64,000 bases of DNA from UBA4782 sp034429195. Lineage in GTDB: Bacteria; Chloroflexota; Anaerolineae; Anaerolineales; Anaerolineaceae. Where the stretch lies: positions 124,001 to 188,000 of the forward strand of contig DAOUGQ010000007.1 in NCBI GenBank assembly GCA_034429195.1, in the 5' to 3' direction. Below the pieces are notes generated by a model that was not told the origin of the DNA, did not search any database, and saw only the letters and a list, made by a program, of their open reading frames with translations. Made by a program: the position numbers and the translations under genes. Positions 1 through 9,586 of the stretch are shown piece after piece. Within the stretch, counting starts at the first letter, position 1; each line of letters starts with the position of its first letter.

Positions 1-746
1 GATGATAAGGCACTTCCCGGAAATGTAACGACTAAACTGGCATACAGATTGTTAGCAAGATGAATCCCCAGACTCAATTCAAGAGACTGGCTCTGTATCG
101 TGATCCATCCCAGTATTAATCCAAAACCAACATAATAAGGGATTGTAAGCAAGAAGCCATACATGTCTACTTCTGGGTTAAAACTGTGTAGCAATCCAAA
201 TACGATCGAAGGCACGATCAAAGGCAACCATATCTGTGGAGAAATACGAGAAAATGCCTGTGTATAGTAACCACGAAAGATCAACTCTTCGGTAGAAGTT
301 TGAATTGGAAGAAGAATGATAGCGATGAGGAAGTAAGGAATAAACCTGATAGGATCAAAGCTCCATTGGTAATTACCAGGCTGGAAAATCGAGAGAACAA
401 TATCAGAAATAATGGCAAGAATGAACCATACCCCAAAGGCGAAAAAAATCCTTCCCCACCGAATGTGTCTTAATGTAGTGATCAGACTGAGAAAAGATCG
501 TTTGTGTAGAAACCGAATACCCGCCCAAAGGGTTAATAATAAAAAGGGGAATGGGATCAATCCAAGGAGCAGCAGAGTAATCTCCGAATAATGATCAATG
601 TCAGTACCTTCGAAGTAAATTGTGAAAACGCTAGCTAACAGTGAAATCCAGAAACTAATAAAAATGATCAACCCGGTTAGGAGAAGATAGCGCCAAAAAT
701 CATTACGTCCATTTTGAACTTGTTCGAGAAAGGAATTTTTTTTCAT
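1..746 (-). CDS. CPBP-family intramembrane metalloprotease (CAAX protease / bacteriocin-processing type), 3' end cut by window
   Basis: Reading the minus strand from ATG 746 gives about 248 codons open to the window edge. The protein is very hydrophobic with several membrane segments. It carries the three CPBP (Abi) motifs: EELIFRGYY (EExxxR), FGLLHSFNP (FxxxH) and HLANN near the end, so the glutamates and histidines that coordinate the catalytic metal are present. Family members are membrane-embedded endopeptidases of usually unknown substrate. A GGTGG-like ribosome site lies just upstream of the ATG, and an extended -10 sits at 767-775. It is divergent from the HD-GYP gene. Nearly all of the domain is visible; only the extreme C-terminus is missing. 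The substrate cannot be told from sequence. Confidence 0.85.
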   Translation of the reverse strand, partial: MKKNSFLEQVQNGRNDFWRYLLLTGLIIFISFWISLLASVFTIYFEGTDIDHYSEITLLLLGLIPFPFLLLTLWAGIRFLHKRSFLSLITTLRHIRWGRIFFAFGVWFILAIISDIVLSIFQPGNYQWSFDPIRFIPYFLIAIILLPIQTSTEELIFRGYYTQAFSRISPQIWLPLIVPSIVFGLLHSFNPEVDMYGFLLTIPYYVGFGLILGWITIQSQSLELSLGIHLANNLYASLVVTFPGSALS

Positions 747-766
747 TGTCCACCATTGTTCATGAA

Positions 767-775
767 ATTATATCA
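767..775 (-). promoter_or_regulatory. Extended -10 promoter for the CPBP gene
   Basis: Minus strand reads TGATATAAT, a full TGnTATAAT extended -10. The -35 position is only T-rich. Transcription would start near 760, giving a leader of about 14 nt before ATG 746. Confidence 0.5.
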
Positions 776-851
776 GTGTGCGTAAAGCAGAAAAAAGTTG
801 TACCTTAAAAAGACTTTTCAAAACTGCAAATCAAAAAGGATTCTTGCAGCA

Positions 852-880
852 TTGTAATATGAGGTTTAACCTTATACAAT
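852..880 (+). promoter_or_regulatory. Candidate sigma-70 promoter for the HD-GYP gene
   Basis: TTGTAA at 852-857, a 17-nt spacer, then TACAAT at 875-880. The predicted start near 887 leaves a leader of about 50 nt before ATG 936. The 747-935 intergenic stretch holds only this and the divergent CPBP promoter. Confidence 0.4.
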
Positions 881-935
881 ATATCAGAGTAATTACATTT
901 ATTATTGTTATTATTATTTGGATTTGAGGGTGCGG

Positions 936-3761
936 ATGAACAAAAGTTTTTTTGCCGAAGGGGGCTACCAGCTTCTGTTCGGATTAACAGAACTGTCTGA
1001 AACCTTGTCCATCCAGAACCAATTCACGGAATTTCTTAATCAATGGGGAAAACCTGTAGATTATAGGTTTCTTAATAAACCAGAGAATACATCAGAATTA
1101 ATTCTTCCATTAAAGTCTGAAAAATATACTTTTGGATATCTTGCTGCCAGTCAGAACTACAATGAGCAGACCGAAGATTATAAGAATAAAGTGCAATCTT
1201 TTCTGCATATTGTGGGGCTAATCCTTGAAAATGTTCATAACCAGAATATCCAGACAGATTCACCAGTGAACCCTGAAGGCAGTAATCTAACTGGTCCTAA
1301 TGATGACAGGTACAGGTTTATTGTTGAACAATCCACCGATGGTATTATGCTTGTCGATGAAACAGGTATAGTGATCGAATGGAATAAAAGCCAGGAACAG
1401 ATTACAGGGTGGACCGCGGAAGAATGTATTGGAAAACCTCTCTGGTTAGTAAGATGGCGGTATATGCCAAAATCTGAACGCACCCCAGAAACATTAATAA
1501 GGCTTGAAGAATCAATCCGACGGGCGTTAATTTCTGGGCAAAGTTCGGTATTTCGAGGAACTTTTGAGGCTGAAATTGAGCAAAAAGATGGATCCAAAAG
1601 ATTCGAGGAAGTACATTCTTATCCCATTAAAACACCCAAGGGTTTTATGATCGGGGTATTAACTCGCGACACTACTGCCAGAAGGATGGTTGAAAAAGAG
1701 CGTCTACGCCACGAAGCCATTCTAAATGCTTTAAGATACTCAAGCGATTTATTACTCAGCGGGATTTCCTGGAAAAATCATGCAGAAAATATATTAGCTC
1801 AACTTGGTAAAGCACTAAATATCAGCCGGATGTATATTTACGAAGGTCAGTCAGAAGACGAAAACATTTGTTATCGTCAGCAATATGAATGGTGTGCCCC
1901 AGGTGTTGCTCCTCAAATAAATTATCCAACAATCCATAATAGTAGTTTTTCCAAAGGTATTTATAAACGGTGGTGGAATAAGTTACAATCTCACCAGTTG
2001 ATAATAGGAAAACCAGAAGATTTTTCTGAAGTAGAAAATTCCTATTTTAAAAATCGGAATACTAAATTCCTGGCTGTGGCTCCTATTTTCACAGGAGAAG
2101 AGCTATGGGGGTTTATTGGATTAGAGGATGAAAATGATGATACACCACTAGATCCAATAGAACATGAATCCATACTGGCAATTGCAAATAATCTTGGCAA
2201 TACCATCCTTCGAGAGAAATCAGAACTTGCATTGCATGAAAGTGAAATGCGCGAACGCACTCGTGCAGATGAACTACAGGCATTGCTCGATTCAACTCCT
2301 GCTGCAGTTTGGATTGCCTACGATCCTGAATGCAAGATGATGACCGGCAACAAAGCTGCGTATGAAATGTTGCAAATGCCTTATGGAACAAATCTATCAA
2401 AAACTGGAGACAGCGCAGAGGCTATTAAACATTTTAAGCTAACATTCGAAGGAAAAGAAGTTCCCCCTGAAAAATTACCAATGCAGCAAGCTGCAGCTAC
2501 TGGTAGAACATTCTTAAATCTCTTTGAATCAATTGATTTTGATAATGGCTCCAAAATCGATTTAGTAGGAAACGTAGTACCACTTTGGGATGTTAAGCGA
2601 AACCCCAAAGGAGCGATAGGCGCTTTTCTGGATATCACCCAACAAAAACAAACCGAATCGCACCTGCGAAAGCGAATGCAGATCATGTCTTTGATCAGTG
2701 ACATTGATTCGGTCATTACAACCAGTTTTGACATCAACCTTACTATAGCTTCCATCCTAACCCATCTGGTAAGTTCGTCTTTTTGTGAAGCAGCCTGCGT
2801 ATTTATATTGAATGAGAAAACACAATTGCTAGATTATGCAGGTGGTCAGGGTTTTCGTAAATCCATCCCTAAAAACCTGCATGTAAAATTGGGAGAAGGG
2901 ATTGCGGGTACCGTAGCAGCTTCATCCAAACCTATTACAGTTCCAATCAATGAAGAGAATATCCAGAGTTTGGTTAAAGTATTAATAAATGATGAAGGTT
3001 TTACCTATTGTTACAGTTACCCTATGGTGGTGAAAAATCAGGTAAAAGGTGTTCTTGAGGTCTTCCTACGCCGTGCAATTCCACATGACCCAGAGCGATC
3101 CGAACTTTACGAAATGATTGCCAAGCGAGCTGCAATCGCCATTGAAAACGGTCAATTGTTGGAAAATCTTGAGCGAACTAACCTGGAATTACTCCAGGCA
3201 TATGATGTAACGATTGAAGGCTGGTCAAGAGCGATGGATCTGCGTGACAAAGAAACAGAAGGACATACTTTACGCGTAACGCAGATGGCTATAGATCTTG
3301 CCCGATTGGCAAATATTCCAGAAAGTGAAATCCAATTTGTGCGCTGGGGAGCATTACTCCATGATATTGGAAAACTTGGGGTACCAGATTCTATCCTTCT
3401 GAAACCTGGAACCTTAAGCGATGAAGAATGGATGATCATGAAACAGCATCCTGTGTATGCATTCCAGATGCTTTCGCCTATTAAGTATTTACAATTGGCA
3501 ACAGATATCCCTTACTGCCATCATGAACGGTGGGATGGATCTGGTTATCCGCGAGGGTTATCCGGCGATTCTATTCCTCTGGCAGCCAGATTATTCTCTG
3601 TGATCGATGTATGGGATGCTCTTACTTCAAATAGACCTTATCGCCCTGCCTGGAATAAGGAGCGTGCCCTGGAATATATCAAGATGAATTCCGGGATACA
3701 ATTTGATCCCTTAGCGGTGAAGCTCTTTTTTCAGCTAGGCAATTTAAACCCGATCATTTGA
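936..3761 (+). CDS. PAS-GAF-PAS-GAF-HD-GYP protein, probable cyclic-di-GMP phosphodiesterase
   Basis: About 941 residues. The frame is open from a TTG at 918, but GAGGG five bases before ATG 936 fits that start better. Domains in order: a short N-terminal region, a PAS domain (about 125-245, with EQSTDGIMLVDETG), a GAF domain (about 260-430), a second PAS (about 445-570), a second GAF (about 590-745) and a C-terminal HD-GYP domain (about 760-930). The HD-GYP signature is intact: LLHDIGKLG near residue 808 and HHERWDGSGYP near 866, the metal-binding His-Asp pair and the GYP motif of c-di-GMP phosphodiesterases. No membrane segment is evident, so this is probably a cytoplasmic sensor. Its ligands are not predictable. 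It sits 52 nt upstream of a lipoprotein gene on the same strand, which may be co-transcribed. Confidence 0.92.
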   Translation: MNKSFFAEGGYQLLFGLTELSETLSIQNQFTEFLNQWGKPVDYRFLNKPENTSELILPLKSEKYTFGYLAASQNYNEQTEDYKNKVQSFLHIVGLILENVHNQNIQTDSPVNPEGSNLTGPNDDRYRFIVEQSTDGIMLVDETGIVIEWNKSQEQITGWTAEECIGKPLWLVRWRYMPKSERTPETLIRLEESIRRALISGQSSVFRGTFEAEIEQKDGSKRFEEVHSYPIKTPKGFMIGVLTRDTTARRMVEKERLRHEAILNALRYSSDLLLSGISWKNHAENILAQLGKALNISRMYIYEGQSEDENICYRQQYEWCAPGVAPQINYPTIHNSSFSKGIYKRWWNKLQSHQLIIGKPEDFSEVENSYFKNRNTKFLAVAPIFTGEELWGFIGLEDENDDTPLDPIEHESILAIANNLGNTILREKSELALHESEMRERTRADELQALLDSTPAAVWIAYDPECKMMTGNKAAYEMLQMPYGTNLSKTGDSAEAIKHFKLTFEGKEVPPEKLPMQQAAATGRTFLNLFESIDFDNGSKIDLVGNVVPLWDVKRNPKGAIGAFLDITQQKQTESHLRKRMQIMSLISDIDSVITTSFDINLTIASILTHLVSSSFCEAACVFILNEKTQLLDYAGGQGFRKSIPKNLHVKLGEGIAGTVAASSKPITVPINEENIQSLVKVLINDEGFTYCYSYPMVVKNQVKGVLEVFLRRAIPHDPERSELYEMIAKRAAIAIENGQLLENLERTNLELLQAYDVTIEGWSRAMDLRDKETEGHTLRVTQMAIDLARLANIPESEIQFVRWGALLHDIGKLGVPDSILLKPGTLSDEEWMIMKQHPVYAFQMLSPIKYLQLATDIPYCHHERWDGSGYPRGLSGDSIPLAARLFSVIDVWDALTSNRPYRPAWNKERALEYIKMNSGIQFDPLAVKLFFQLGNLNPII

Positions 3762-3813
3762 CAATCATCTCTGGCACGAATACAATCCTAAGAAGAAAGG
3801 CGTTGGCACTTCC

Positions 3814-4536
3814 ATGAAAAATCGACTTTCTCTGGTTGTAATCGTTATCCTGGTAGCTCTGGCAGCAAGTTGTGGACCTCGAAAACCGCCAGATCTTCCT
3901 GCAGAAGAAATCATCAACCGCTCAGTAGAGCGAATGAAATCGCTCAAAGGTTTTCACTTCCTCATCGATCGCAGTGGTGAACCTGCTTATTTGGATGCAG
4001 CGGAACAATTTGCATTTCGAAGGGCTGAAGGAGAATTCGTTTCTCCTGACAAAGCGATTGCGTCTGTCAGAATCATCACACCAGGGGTGGTAGGTGAAAT
4101 ACAGGCTGTTGGGATTGGGGACCGCTATTGGGAAACCAATTATCTGACAGGGAATTGGGAAGAGCTTCCTTCAGGGATGGGATTTAATCCAGCAGTTCTT
4201 TTTGACCCTGAAGTAGGATTACAGCCAATCCTGCAATCAGATTTAAGCGAAATCACCGTTCTCGACCCGGTAGAGATCGAAGAACTTCCAGACAAATTCC
4301 TTTACCATCTTCGGGGTAAAATCGCCGGCGAAAACCTCTATACCATGAGTTATGGGTTAATGGGTCCCGATACAATGGATGTAGAAATCTGGATAGACCC
4401 TAATTCATTTGATGTAATCAGGGTTCTTATCACGCAACTACACCCGGAGAAGACGGAACCAACTATCTGGCAGGTGGATTTCTGGAATTTTGATAAAGTG
4501 GTAGATATCGAACCACCTCCAGTAGCAGCCCCATAA
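3814..4536 (+). CDS. LppX/LprAFG-like lipoprotein
   Basis: 240 residues. The N-terminus is a lipoprotein signal: MKNRLS, a hydrophobic stretch, then the lipobox LAASC with Cys20 as the probable lipidated residue. The mature part opens with EEIINRSVERMKSLKGFHF, typical of the LppX/LprG family. In actinobacteria these bind lipids or lipoglycans in a half-barrel pocket, and relatives are frequent in Chloroflexota. The repeated pattern of a Trp-rich middle (YWETNYLTGNWEELPSG) and a C-terminal IWIDP...VIRVLI strand supports the assignment. It is probably anchored on the outer face of the membrane. Its function here could be lipid carriage; that is family knowledge, not shown. Downstream, 4537-4755 has no full-size gene and no convincing terminator hairpin. 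Confidence 0.8.
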   Translation: MKNRLSLVVIVILVALAASCGPRKPPDLPAEEIINRSVERMKSLKGFHFLIDRSGEPAYLDAAEQFAFRRAEGEFVSPDKAIASVRIITPGVVGEIQAVGIGDRYWETNYLTGNWEELPSGMGFNPAVLFDPEVGLQPILQSDLSEITVLDPVEIEELPDKFLYHLRGKIAGENLYTMSYGLMGPDTMDVEIWIDPNSFDVIRVLITQLHPEKTEPTIWQVDFWNFDKVVDIEPPPVAAP

Positions 4537-4680
4537 ATCCTGACAAGAATTGATCATCAAGACCAAAGGATGTCCTTACAAGTTCTGTATGGCTGTCTCG
4601 GTTTGTTTGTCCCTATGAGCGAAGCATGTCAGTCTCAAGAAGTAGAATAATACTTCACCCTTGAAAATCAGGGAGGCGCA

Positions 4681-4731
4681 ATGACAGAAGGTCTGTTATG
4701 GCGAGTAAAAGAAGGTTTCGCGCATATGTGA
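4681..4731 (+). CDS. Possible 16-codon micro-ORF with strong Shine-Dalgarno
   Basis: In the 219-nt gap between the lipoprotein and the convergent priA, GGGAGGC sits six bases before ATG 4681. The ATG opens 16 codons (MTEGLLWRVKEGFAHM) ending at TGA 4729-4731. Nothing else in the gap looks coding. It may be a leader peptide, a gene remnant or chance. No homologue is recognised. Confidence 0.2.
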   Translation: MTEGLLWRVKEGFAHM

Positions 4732-4755
4732 GTTTGTTTGGTTATTCATGGGCAA

Positions 4756-7266
4756 TTACAAGAGATTCGGTGGGTCCACCTCGATATGCCATTCTGCCAG
4801 TGGATGGCCCCGAATTATTTCCACCGGATTGGGACCTCGCAAGACAATTTGCCACCGGTACATGCCACTCATCCGGGCAAAATAACACGGCGCCGGTCCG
4901 ATCAGGTCAGTCGCATCAAAATCACCCTCTTTTATCCAGTGCTTTAATTTCTCTGCTAATTCATTCGCTTCATTGATTGCTTTTTGTTCACTAATGCTTT
5001 GGTACTCCATTCGAATTAAATGGTTGAAAGGAGGATACCCCAATCTTTTTCTTTGAGCAATTTCGTTATGATAAAAACCAGAAAAATCATACCTTGCTGC
5101 AGCCTGAATTGCGGGATGCTCAGGCTGGAAAGTCTGCAATATCACCCGCCCTCCCAGGGGAGAACGCCCCGCCCTACCTGCAACCTGTGTGAGTAGCTGA
5201 AAGGCTCGTTCATCGGTACGATAATCAGGAAAAGACAGCCCAACATCTGCCAATACTATACCTACTAAGGTTACCAGCGGAAGATCCAAGCCTTTCGTCA
5301 GCATTTGCGTACCAACCAGGACATCCGCCTGGTGGTTGCTGAAATGAGCCATGATCAGATCATGAGCACCCTTGACACGGGTTGTTTCCGCATCCCAACG
5401 CAACACTCGAGCCTGTGGAAATTGCTTAATTACCTCGGTCTCCAGCTTTTCTGTGCCGGTTCCGTACTGCCGGATGGCTGTACTTCCGCATTGAGGGCAT
5501 TTTGTTGGTGATTGACGATGATAATTGCAGGTATGGCAAATCAGTTGCCTTCCACCCTCATGTGCAGTAAGGGGAAATGAGCAGTTAGGACAGCGCATCA
5601 CATATCCACATTTACGACAAAAAACATATGTGGCTGCACCACGCCGGTTGAGAAAAAGGATAGCTTGTTGATTGGCGGTCAATACTTCATCCAAAGCTGT
5701 ATGCAGTGCTTTGCTAAAAATGGATGTATTCCCTGCCTTTAATTCTTCACGCATATCCACAACAGTTATTGGTGGCAGTGGTAGACTGGCTGAATCACCG
5801 TCAATCTCGATTTTTATTGGCTTTTTACCAGCTTGTAATGTATGTTTTTCTATTGCCTTACGGTGTGCCATCACACGTTCAGGTAAAGTCAGAATGTTCC
5901 AAGATTCGTGTTGAGCCCGCCAGAACATCGCCACATCGGGCGTGGCAGAACCTAAAATGATAAGGCTATTTGTCTGGCTGGCATAATGGTTCGCTGCTTC
6001 GACTGCTGAATATATTGGAGGAATATCTTTCTGATAATAATGTTCTTCATGAAACTCATCAATTACGATCAAACCCAGGTCTGGCAGGGGTGTGAACAAT
6101 GCACTACGTGGTCCTACAATGATTTTTAACAACCCAGCCCTGGCCCGACGCCAAGTATCATACCGTTCACCTTCAGATAATTTCGAATGGATCAATCCCA
6201 CCTGACCCGGAAATCTTCCTGCGAAACGCTGCACTGTTTGAGGTGTAAGAGAAATTTCAGGTACCATAACAAGAGCTTGTTTACCAGCTTGAAGTGCTTG
6301 TTCAACGGCTCGTAAATAGAGCTCTGTTTTTCCAGAGCCGGTAACTCCATATAATATACAGGGCTTAACTGCTTTTCCAGCCAATGCCATCTGTAGCAAA
6401 TGATTTATGGCATGCCAGACCTGCTGCTGTGAATGTGTAAGCAACACTGGTTCCTGGGGAGAATATTCATATCTTTCAAGCGGGTCACGGAAGATTTCCG
6501 TTTCACCCAACTGCACCAGGTCCAATTCGGCAAGATATTTCAGATCTTCCAGTTTGGCATTGCACGAAGCGTAAACCCAATTCACCATTACGGGAAGAGG
6601 CTCATGGTGAAGAAATTCCAGGATTGCCAACCTCCGATCTCCTGCTTCACCCTTTCCAAGTTTTTCTTTCTTTTTTGCGATTTCCTCTGGAGTGGCTGTC
6701 AACCTGGCTGTACGTACAAATCGTGGCCTCACTGTTGGAGGTGGCAGAATAGGAGAAGCAGCAAGCCATCCTTTTTCTACCAGTCGGTTTGCAGCAGACT
6801 TCCATTCAATTTTTGGTATGGCAATATTGATCTGTCTGCCTCGCATACTGCCTCGCTTCCTTAACAAATCAATCAATCGCTTTTCCATTCCCATCAGAGA
6901 CCTGGTTTCATCAGGAGGTGATCCCGCAAGAGTGTAGCAGGTATCCGCATGCTGTGATATACCAGGGGGCAACATGGCATCCAGACAGGCAGCCAGGGGG
7001 TTAAGCGTGGTGTAAGAAATCCATTTTGCCAATTCTAATTGTGCGTTGGAAAGTGCTGGCTGGCTATCCAACAAATCGATGATCTGTTTGGTTTCTTCTA
7101 CAGCAGGTATCTCGACTTGACTGATGACAATTCCCTGCACGGTTTGTTTCCCAAATGGTACGATCACCAGAGACCCCTCCTGTACTTTTGACTCCAGTAC
7201 GGGAGGTACCGCATAATCAAACACGCCTGTTACCGTTGGGACGTTCACTGCTACGCGCAAAAACAT
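4756..7266 (-). CDS. priA: Primosomal protein N', replication restart helicase PriA
   Basis: About 836 residues. The N-terminal 3'-DNA-binding domain begins at FLRVAVNVP. The superfamily 2 helicase core has Walker A GVTGSGKTELYL and Walker B IVIDEFHEEHYYQ; the usual DEEH is DEFH here. Cysteine pairs follow (CRKCG, CPNC, CHTC, CPQCG), the two zinc sites of PriA inserted in the helicase core. Motifs GTGTEKLE and QVAGRAGR complete motifs V-VI. PriA reloads the replisome at abandoned forks. The frame extends upstream to 7308, but ATG 7266 (MFLRVAV) aligns with family starts and lies 1 nt after the stop of the CNNM-type gene, indicating coupling. It is the last gene of a three-gene minus-strand unit. 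Confidence 0.96.
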   Translation of the reverse strand: MFLRVAVNVPTVTGVFDYAVPPVLESKVQEGSLVIVPFGKQTVQGIVISQVEIPAVEETKQIIDLLDSQPALSNAQLELAKWISYTTLNPLAACLDAMLPPGISQHADTCYTLAGSPPDETRSLMGMEKRLIDLLRKRGSMRGRQINIAIPKIEWKSAANRLVEKGWLAASPILPPPTVRPRFVRTARLTATPEEIAKKKEKLGKGEAGDRRLAILEFLHHEPLPVMVNWVYASCNAKLEDLKYLAELDLVQLGETEIFRDPLERYEYSPQEPVLLTHSQQQVWHAINHLLQMALAGKAVKPCILYGVTGSGKTELYLRAVEQALQAGKQALVMVPEISLTPQTVQRFAGRFPGQVGLIHSKLSEGERYDTWRRARAGLLKIIVGPRSALFTPLPDLGLIVIDEFHEEHYYQKDIPPIYSAVEAANHYASQTNSLIILGSATPDVAMFWRAQHESWNILTLPERVMAHRKAIEKHTLQAGKKPIKIEIDGDSASLPLPPITVVDMREELKAGNTSIFSKALHTALDEVLTANQQAILFLNRRGAATYVFCRKCGYVMRCPNCSFPLTAHEGGRQLICHTCNYHRQSPTKCPQCGSTAIRQYGTGTEKLETEVIKQFPQARVLRWDAETTRVKGAHDLIMAHFSNHQADVLVGTQMLTKGLDLPLVTLVGIVLADVGLSFPDYRTDERAFQLLTQVAGRAGRSPLGGRVILQTFQPEHPAIQAAARYDFSGFYHNEIAQRKRLGYPPFNHLIRMEYQSISEQKAINEANELAEKLKHWIKEGDFDATDLIGPAPCYFARMSGMYRWQIVLRGPNPVEIIRGHPLAEWHIEVDPPNLL

Positions 7267-7267
7267 A

Positions 7268-8644
7268 TTATTTCTCAATTCTCTTTGAGAGAGTCCCATC
7301 TCTTTCATTGGCTTCTTCGTGGAAATGAGTATGCATCAGGCATAATTGGTCGATCCGCAGATGATCCATCTGTTCTACCCTCAACCGGATATTCTCCTTT
7401 TTTACATAAACCACATCCCCGGTTCTTGCCATTCTTCCCAACCTGCCTAACACAAAACCAGCTATCGTATCATAATGCGGGTCAGAAAGGTTAAGCCCAA
7501 AGTGCTCATTCACTTCTTCAATCGTAGTTAGTCCGTCAATCATGATTTTTCCATCGGCAGTCGTGACGATCGAGGGTGGGTTTGTTTCAAAAGAATCACG
7601 CACGTCACCCACGATTTCTTCCAACAGGTCTTCCAGAGTCACCAAACCTGAAGTACCGCCGAATTCATCCATGACAATGGCAATATGAGATTGGCGTGTT
7701 CGAAACTCGCGCAAGAGGTCATTCATAGAGATCGTTTCAGGAACAAAAAGTGCCTCCCGCTTTAATTTCCCAACGGATGTTGTAAGGTCTATCTTTTCTT
7801 TTTGGGCTCTTATCATATCTCGCATATGCAAAATGCCAGTGATATGGTCAAGGTCATCCTCATAGACGGGTATTTTCGTAATGCCATTTTCCAATACCAG
7901 ATCGATTGCAGCATAGAGTGGAGCATTTGCATCCAATGCAATAATTTCCAATCGCGGGATCATGATCTGCTTGACCACCAGCTCGCCAAAGTCGATCACT
8001 GCAGAGAGCATTTCTCGTTCGGGAGCTTCCAACACCCCTTCTACTTCTGGACCACTGACCATTTGTTTCAGATCCTCTGGCGTGATCAACGCTGACCCTG
8101 ATCGGGCAGGAATATCAAAAGCTTGCAATACCTGGCGGGTACACCAATCAATTAAATTGATCAACCATTGGAACACTTTGCCAAAGATATCCATTATAGG
8201 TGCTGATAACAGTGCGAATTTTTCTGGATCATGTAACACAGCTACCTTCGGCACCTGCTCACCCAGTACGATATATAAACCAGTGATGATGATCAAAACC
8301 AGAATGAGGGGCAGTGCAGGAAGCAGGAAATCAATCGCCTTTACCCAGGTAGGAAGCTGTTCATTAGCAAATACTGGTTGCAGAATGGCTCTGAATACCT
8401 TTTCCCCAACCACACCCAATGCCAGGCTGACAACCGTTATGCCTAACTGACAGGCAGCGATCAACCTATCACGAACCTTCGGATGCTCCAGCCAGGCATG
8501 AACAAGTTTATTCGCTTTGCGGTCTGGATCTGATAAAAGATCAAGGCGAGACCCATGGGAGGAAACCGCAGCGAATTCCACCGCTACGAAAAATGCATTT
8601 AGCCCTATAAGAATAAAGATGATTATGATGTTCAGGAGGATCAT
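7268..8644 (-). CDS. CNNM/CorC-type transporter (HlyC/CorC family; DUF21, CBS pair, CorC_HlyC)
   Basis: 458 residues. The N-terminal DUF21 membrane domain (about 1-185) has four hydrophobic segments and the characteristic LNAFFVAVEFA start. A CBS pair follows (about 200-340, with IMIPRLEIIALD and SHIAIVMDEFGGTSGLVTLED), then a C-terminal CorC_HlyC domain with YDTIAGFVLGRLG. Family members handle Mg2+ or Co2+ efflux or influence divalent cation balance; the old name hemolysin is misleading. ATG 8644 overlaps the stop of the MEMO-like gene by 4 nt (ATGA), so the two are translationally coupled. The fixed order MEMO, CNNM, priA does not suggest a shared pathway. Confidence 0.93.
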   Translation of the reverse strand: MILLNIIIIFILIGLNAFFVAVEFAAVSSHGSRLDLLSDPDRKANKLVHAWLEHPKVRDRLIAACQLGITVVSLALGVVGEKVFRAILQPVFANEQLPTWVKAIDFLLPALPLILVLIIITGLYIVLGEQVPKVAVLHDPEKFALLSAPIMDIFGKVFQWLINLIDWCTRQVLQAFDIPARSGSALITPEDLKQMVSGPEVEGVLEAPEREMLSAVIDFGELVVKQIMIPRLEIIALDANAPLYAAIDLVLENGITKIPVYEDDLDHITGILHMRDMIRAQKEKIDLTTSVGKLKREALFVPETISMNDLLREFRTRQSHIAIVMDEFGGTSGLVTLEDLLEEIVGDVRDSFETNPPSIVTTADGKIMIDGLTTIEEVNEHFGLNLSDPHYDTIAGFVLGRLGRMARTGDVVYVKKENIRLRVEQMDHLRIDQLCLMHTHFHEEANERDGTLSKRIEK

Positions 8645-9489
8645 CCGGTCTTTAGCAGAACTGCCGCTCCATAACCAACAACTTGATTGTAATCGCCAGT
8701 CACATCGCCTGAAGTACTGTGATGAAGGATCTCGACCTTATTCGCTCCCAATTCACGGGCTGCCCACATGACCGCAGCCACAGCAGGAGCACCACAGGCA
8801 TATCCTTTACCAGTTTCTTCTGCATCCAATATTGCCATTGGATCCAAAGAGCTGAACGCTTCCAGCATACCAGTATCCAATCGCTGTGCTGTTGCTTGAG
8901 GATAAAAATGAGATAAATCAGTGCTGGCAACTAAAAGGCTTTTTTTCGATGCCATAACTTTAGCCAATGATTTCCCTAGAATTTCAATCGTTCTGGCAGA
9001 CTGCGTTCGCACCATAACAGGTAGAAGGTGGAAATCTCCCTCAACTGCCCGTTGTAGAAAAGGTAGTTCTATTTCAAGAGAGTGTTCTCCATCATTTGCA
9101 ACCGGAAAGAGATCTGCTCCTGATTGTTGAAGCATGAGCTCCGTCAATTCTTTAATTGCTTCTGCATCCACAGGAATATTTCCTAAAGGAGTGGAATACG
9201 CAGTGTGCGCTGTGGTTAACAGACTGGCAGGGTGAAAACCATGCATTGGAGAAATGACGACAACCAGATCATAAGAATTCCTTTGAATAGCTCGAAACGC
9301 ATAACCTGCCGTTGGACCTGAATAGCGGTGTCCTGCATGCGGTGCAATGATCCCAATCACTTCACCATGAAGATCAGGTAGTTTGGCGGCAGCCAAATAT
9401 TCATCCACCTGATGAGCCAGGCGTTTTGGATCAGCGGTATACCAGGTACCTGCAATAGGCGAGGGTCGAATATCAGAAATCCCAGCCAT
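8641..9489 (-). CDS. amrB: MEMO1-family protein (AmmeMemoRadiSam system protein B)
   Basis: 282 residues. ATG 9489 is chosen because GGAGG lies seven bases upstream and the protein then starts MAGISDIRPSPIAGTWY, the conserved family opening. The frame could extend to 9555. Conserved elements include GIIAPHAGHRYSGPTAGYA, VISPMHGF, a STDLSHFYP motif and the GYGAAVL end. The MEMO fold resembles extradiol dioxygenases, with metal ligands on these His-containing loops. The partners usually encoded beside it (AMMECR1 domain, AmmeMemo radical SAM) are absent within this window, so its role is unclear. It is first in the unit with the CNNM transporter and priA, and is preceded by an extended -10 promoter at 9512-9520. 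Confidence 0.9.
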   Translation of the reverse strand: MAGISDIRPSPIAGTWYTADPKRLAHQVDEYLAAAKLPDLHGEVIGIIAPHAGHRYSGPTAGYAFRAIQRNSYDLVVVISPMHGFHPASLLTTAHTAYSTPLGNIPVDAEAIKELTELMLQQSGADLFPVANDGEHSLEIELPFLQRAVEGDFHLLPVMVRTQSARTIEILGKSLAKVMASKKSLLVASTDLSHFYPQATAQRLDTGMLEAFSSLDPMAILDAEETGKGYACGAPAVAAVMWAARELGANKVEILHHSTSGDVTGDYNQVVGYGAAVLLKTG

Positions 9490-9511
9490 TTCAAACCTCC
9501 GTTCTGTTAAG

Positions 9512-9520
9512 ATTATAGCA
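9512..9520 (-). promoter_or_regulatory. Extended -10 promoter for the MEMO-CNNM-priA unit
   Basis: Minus strand reads TGCTATAAT, a perfect TGnTATAAT. The -35 region is weak (CTGCTT). Predicted start near 9505, about 16 nt before ATG 9489, just leaving room for the GGAGG site. Confidence 0.6.
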
Positions 9521-9574
9521 TGCACGCCTTGGTGAAGCAGGCTGGAGTTAATCACCTGGTTAACTTGCTTTATG

Positions 9575-9580
9575 TATAAT
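9575..9580 (+). promoter_or_regulatory. -10 element for the nitroreductase gene, probably giving a leaderless mRNA
   Basis: Perfect TATAAT at 9575-9580. Its expected start point, about seven bases on, coincides with ATG 9587. There is no ribosome site before that ATG. The frame's earlier ATG (9572) lies upstream of the -10 and is therefore unlikely. Confidence 0.5.
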
Positions 9581-9586
9581 TACTCT

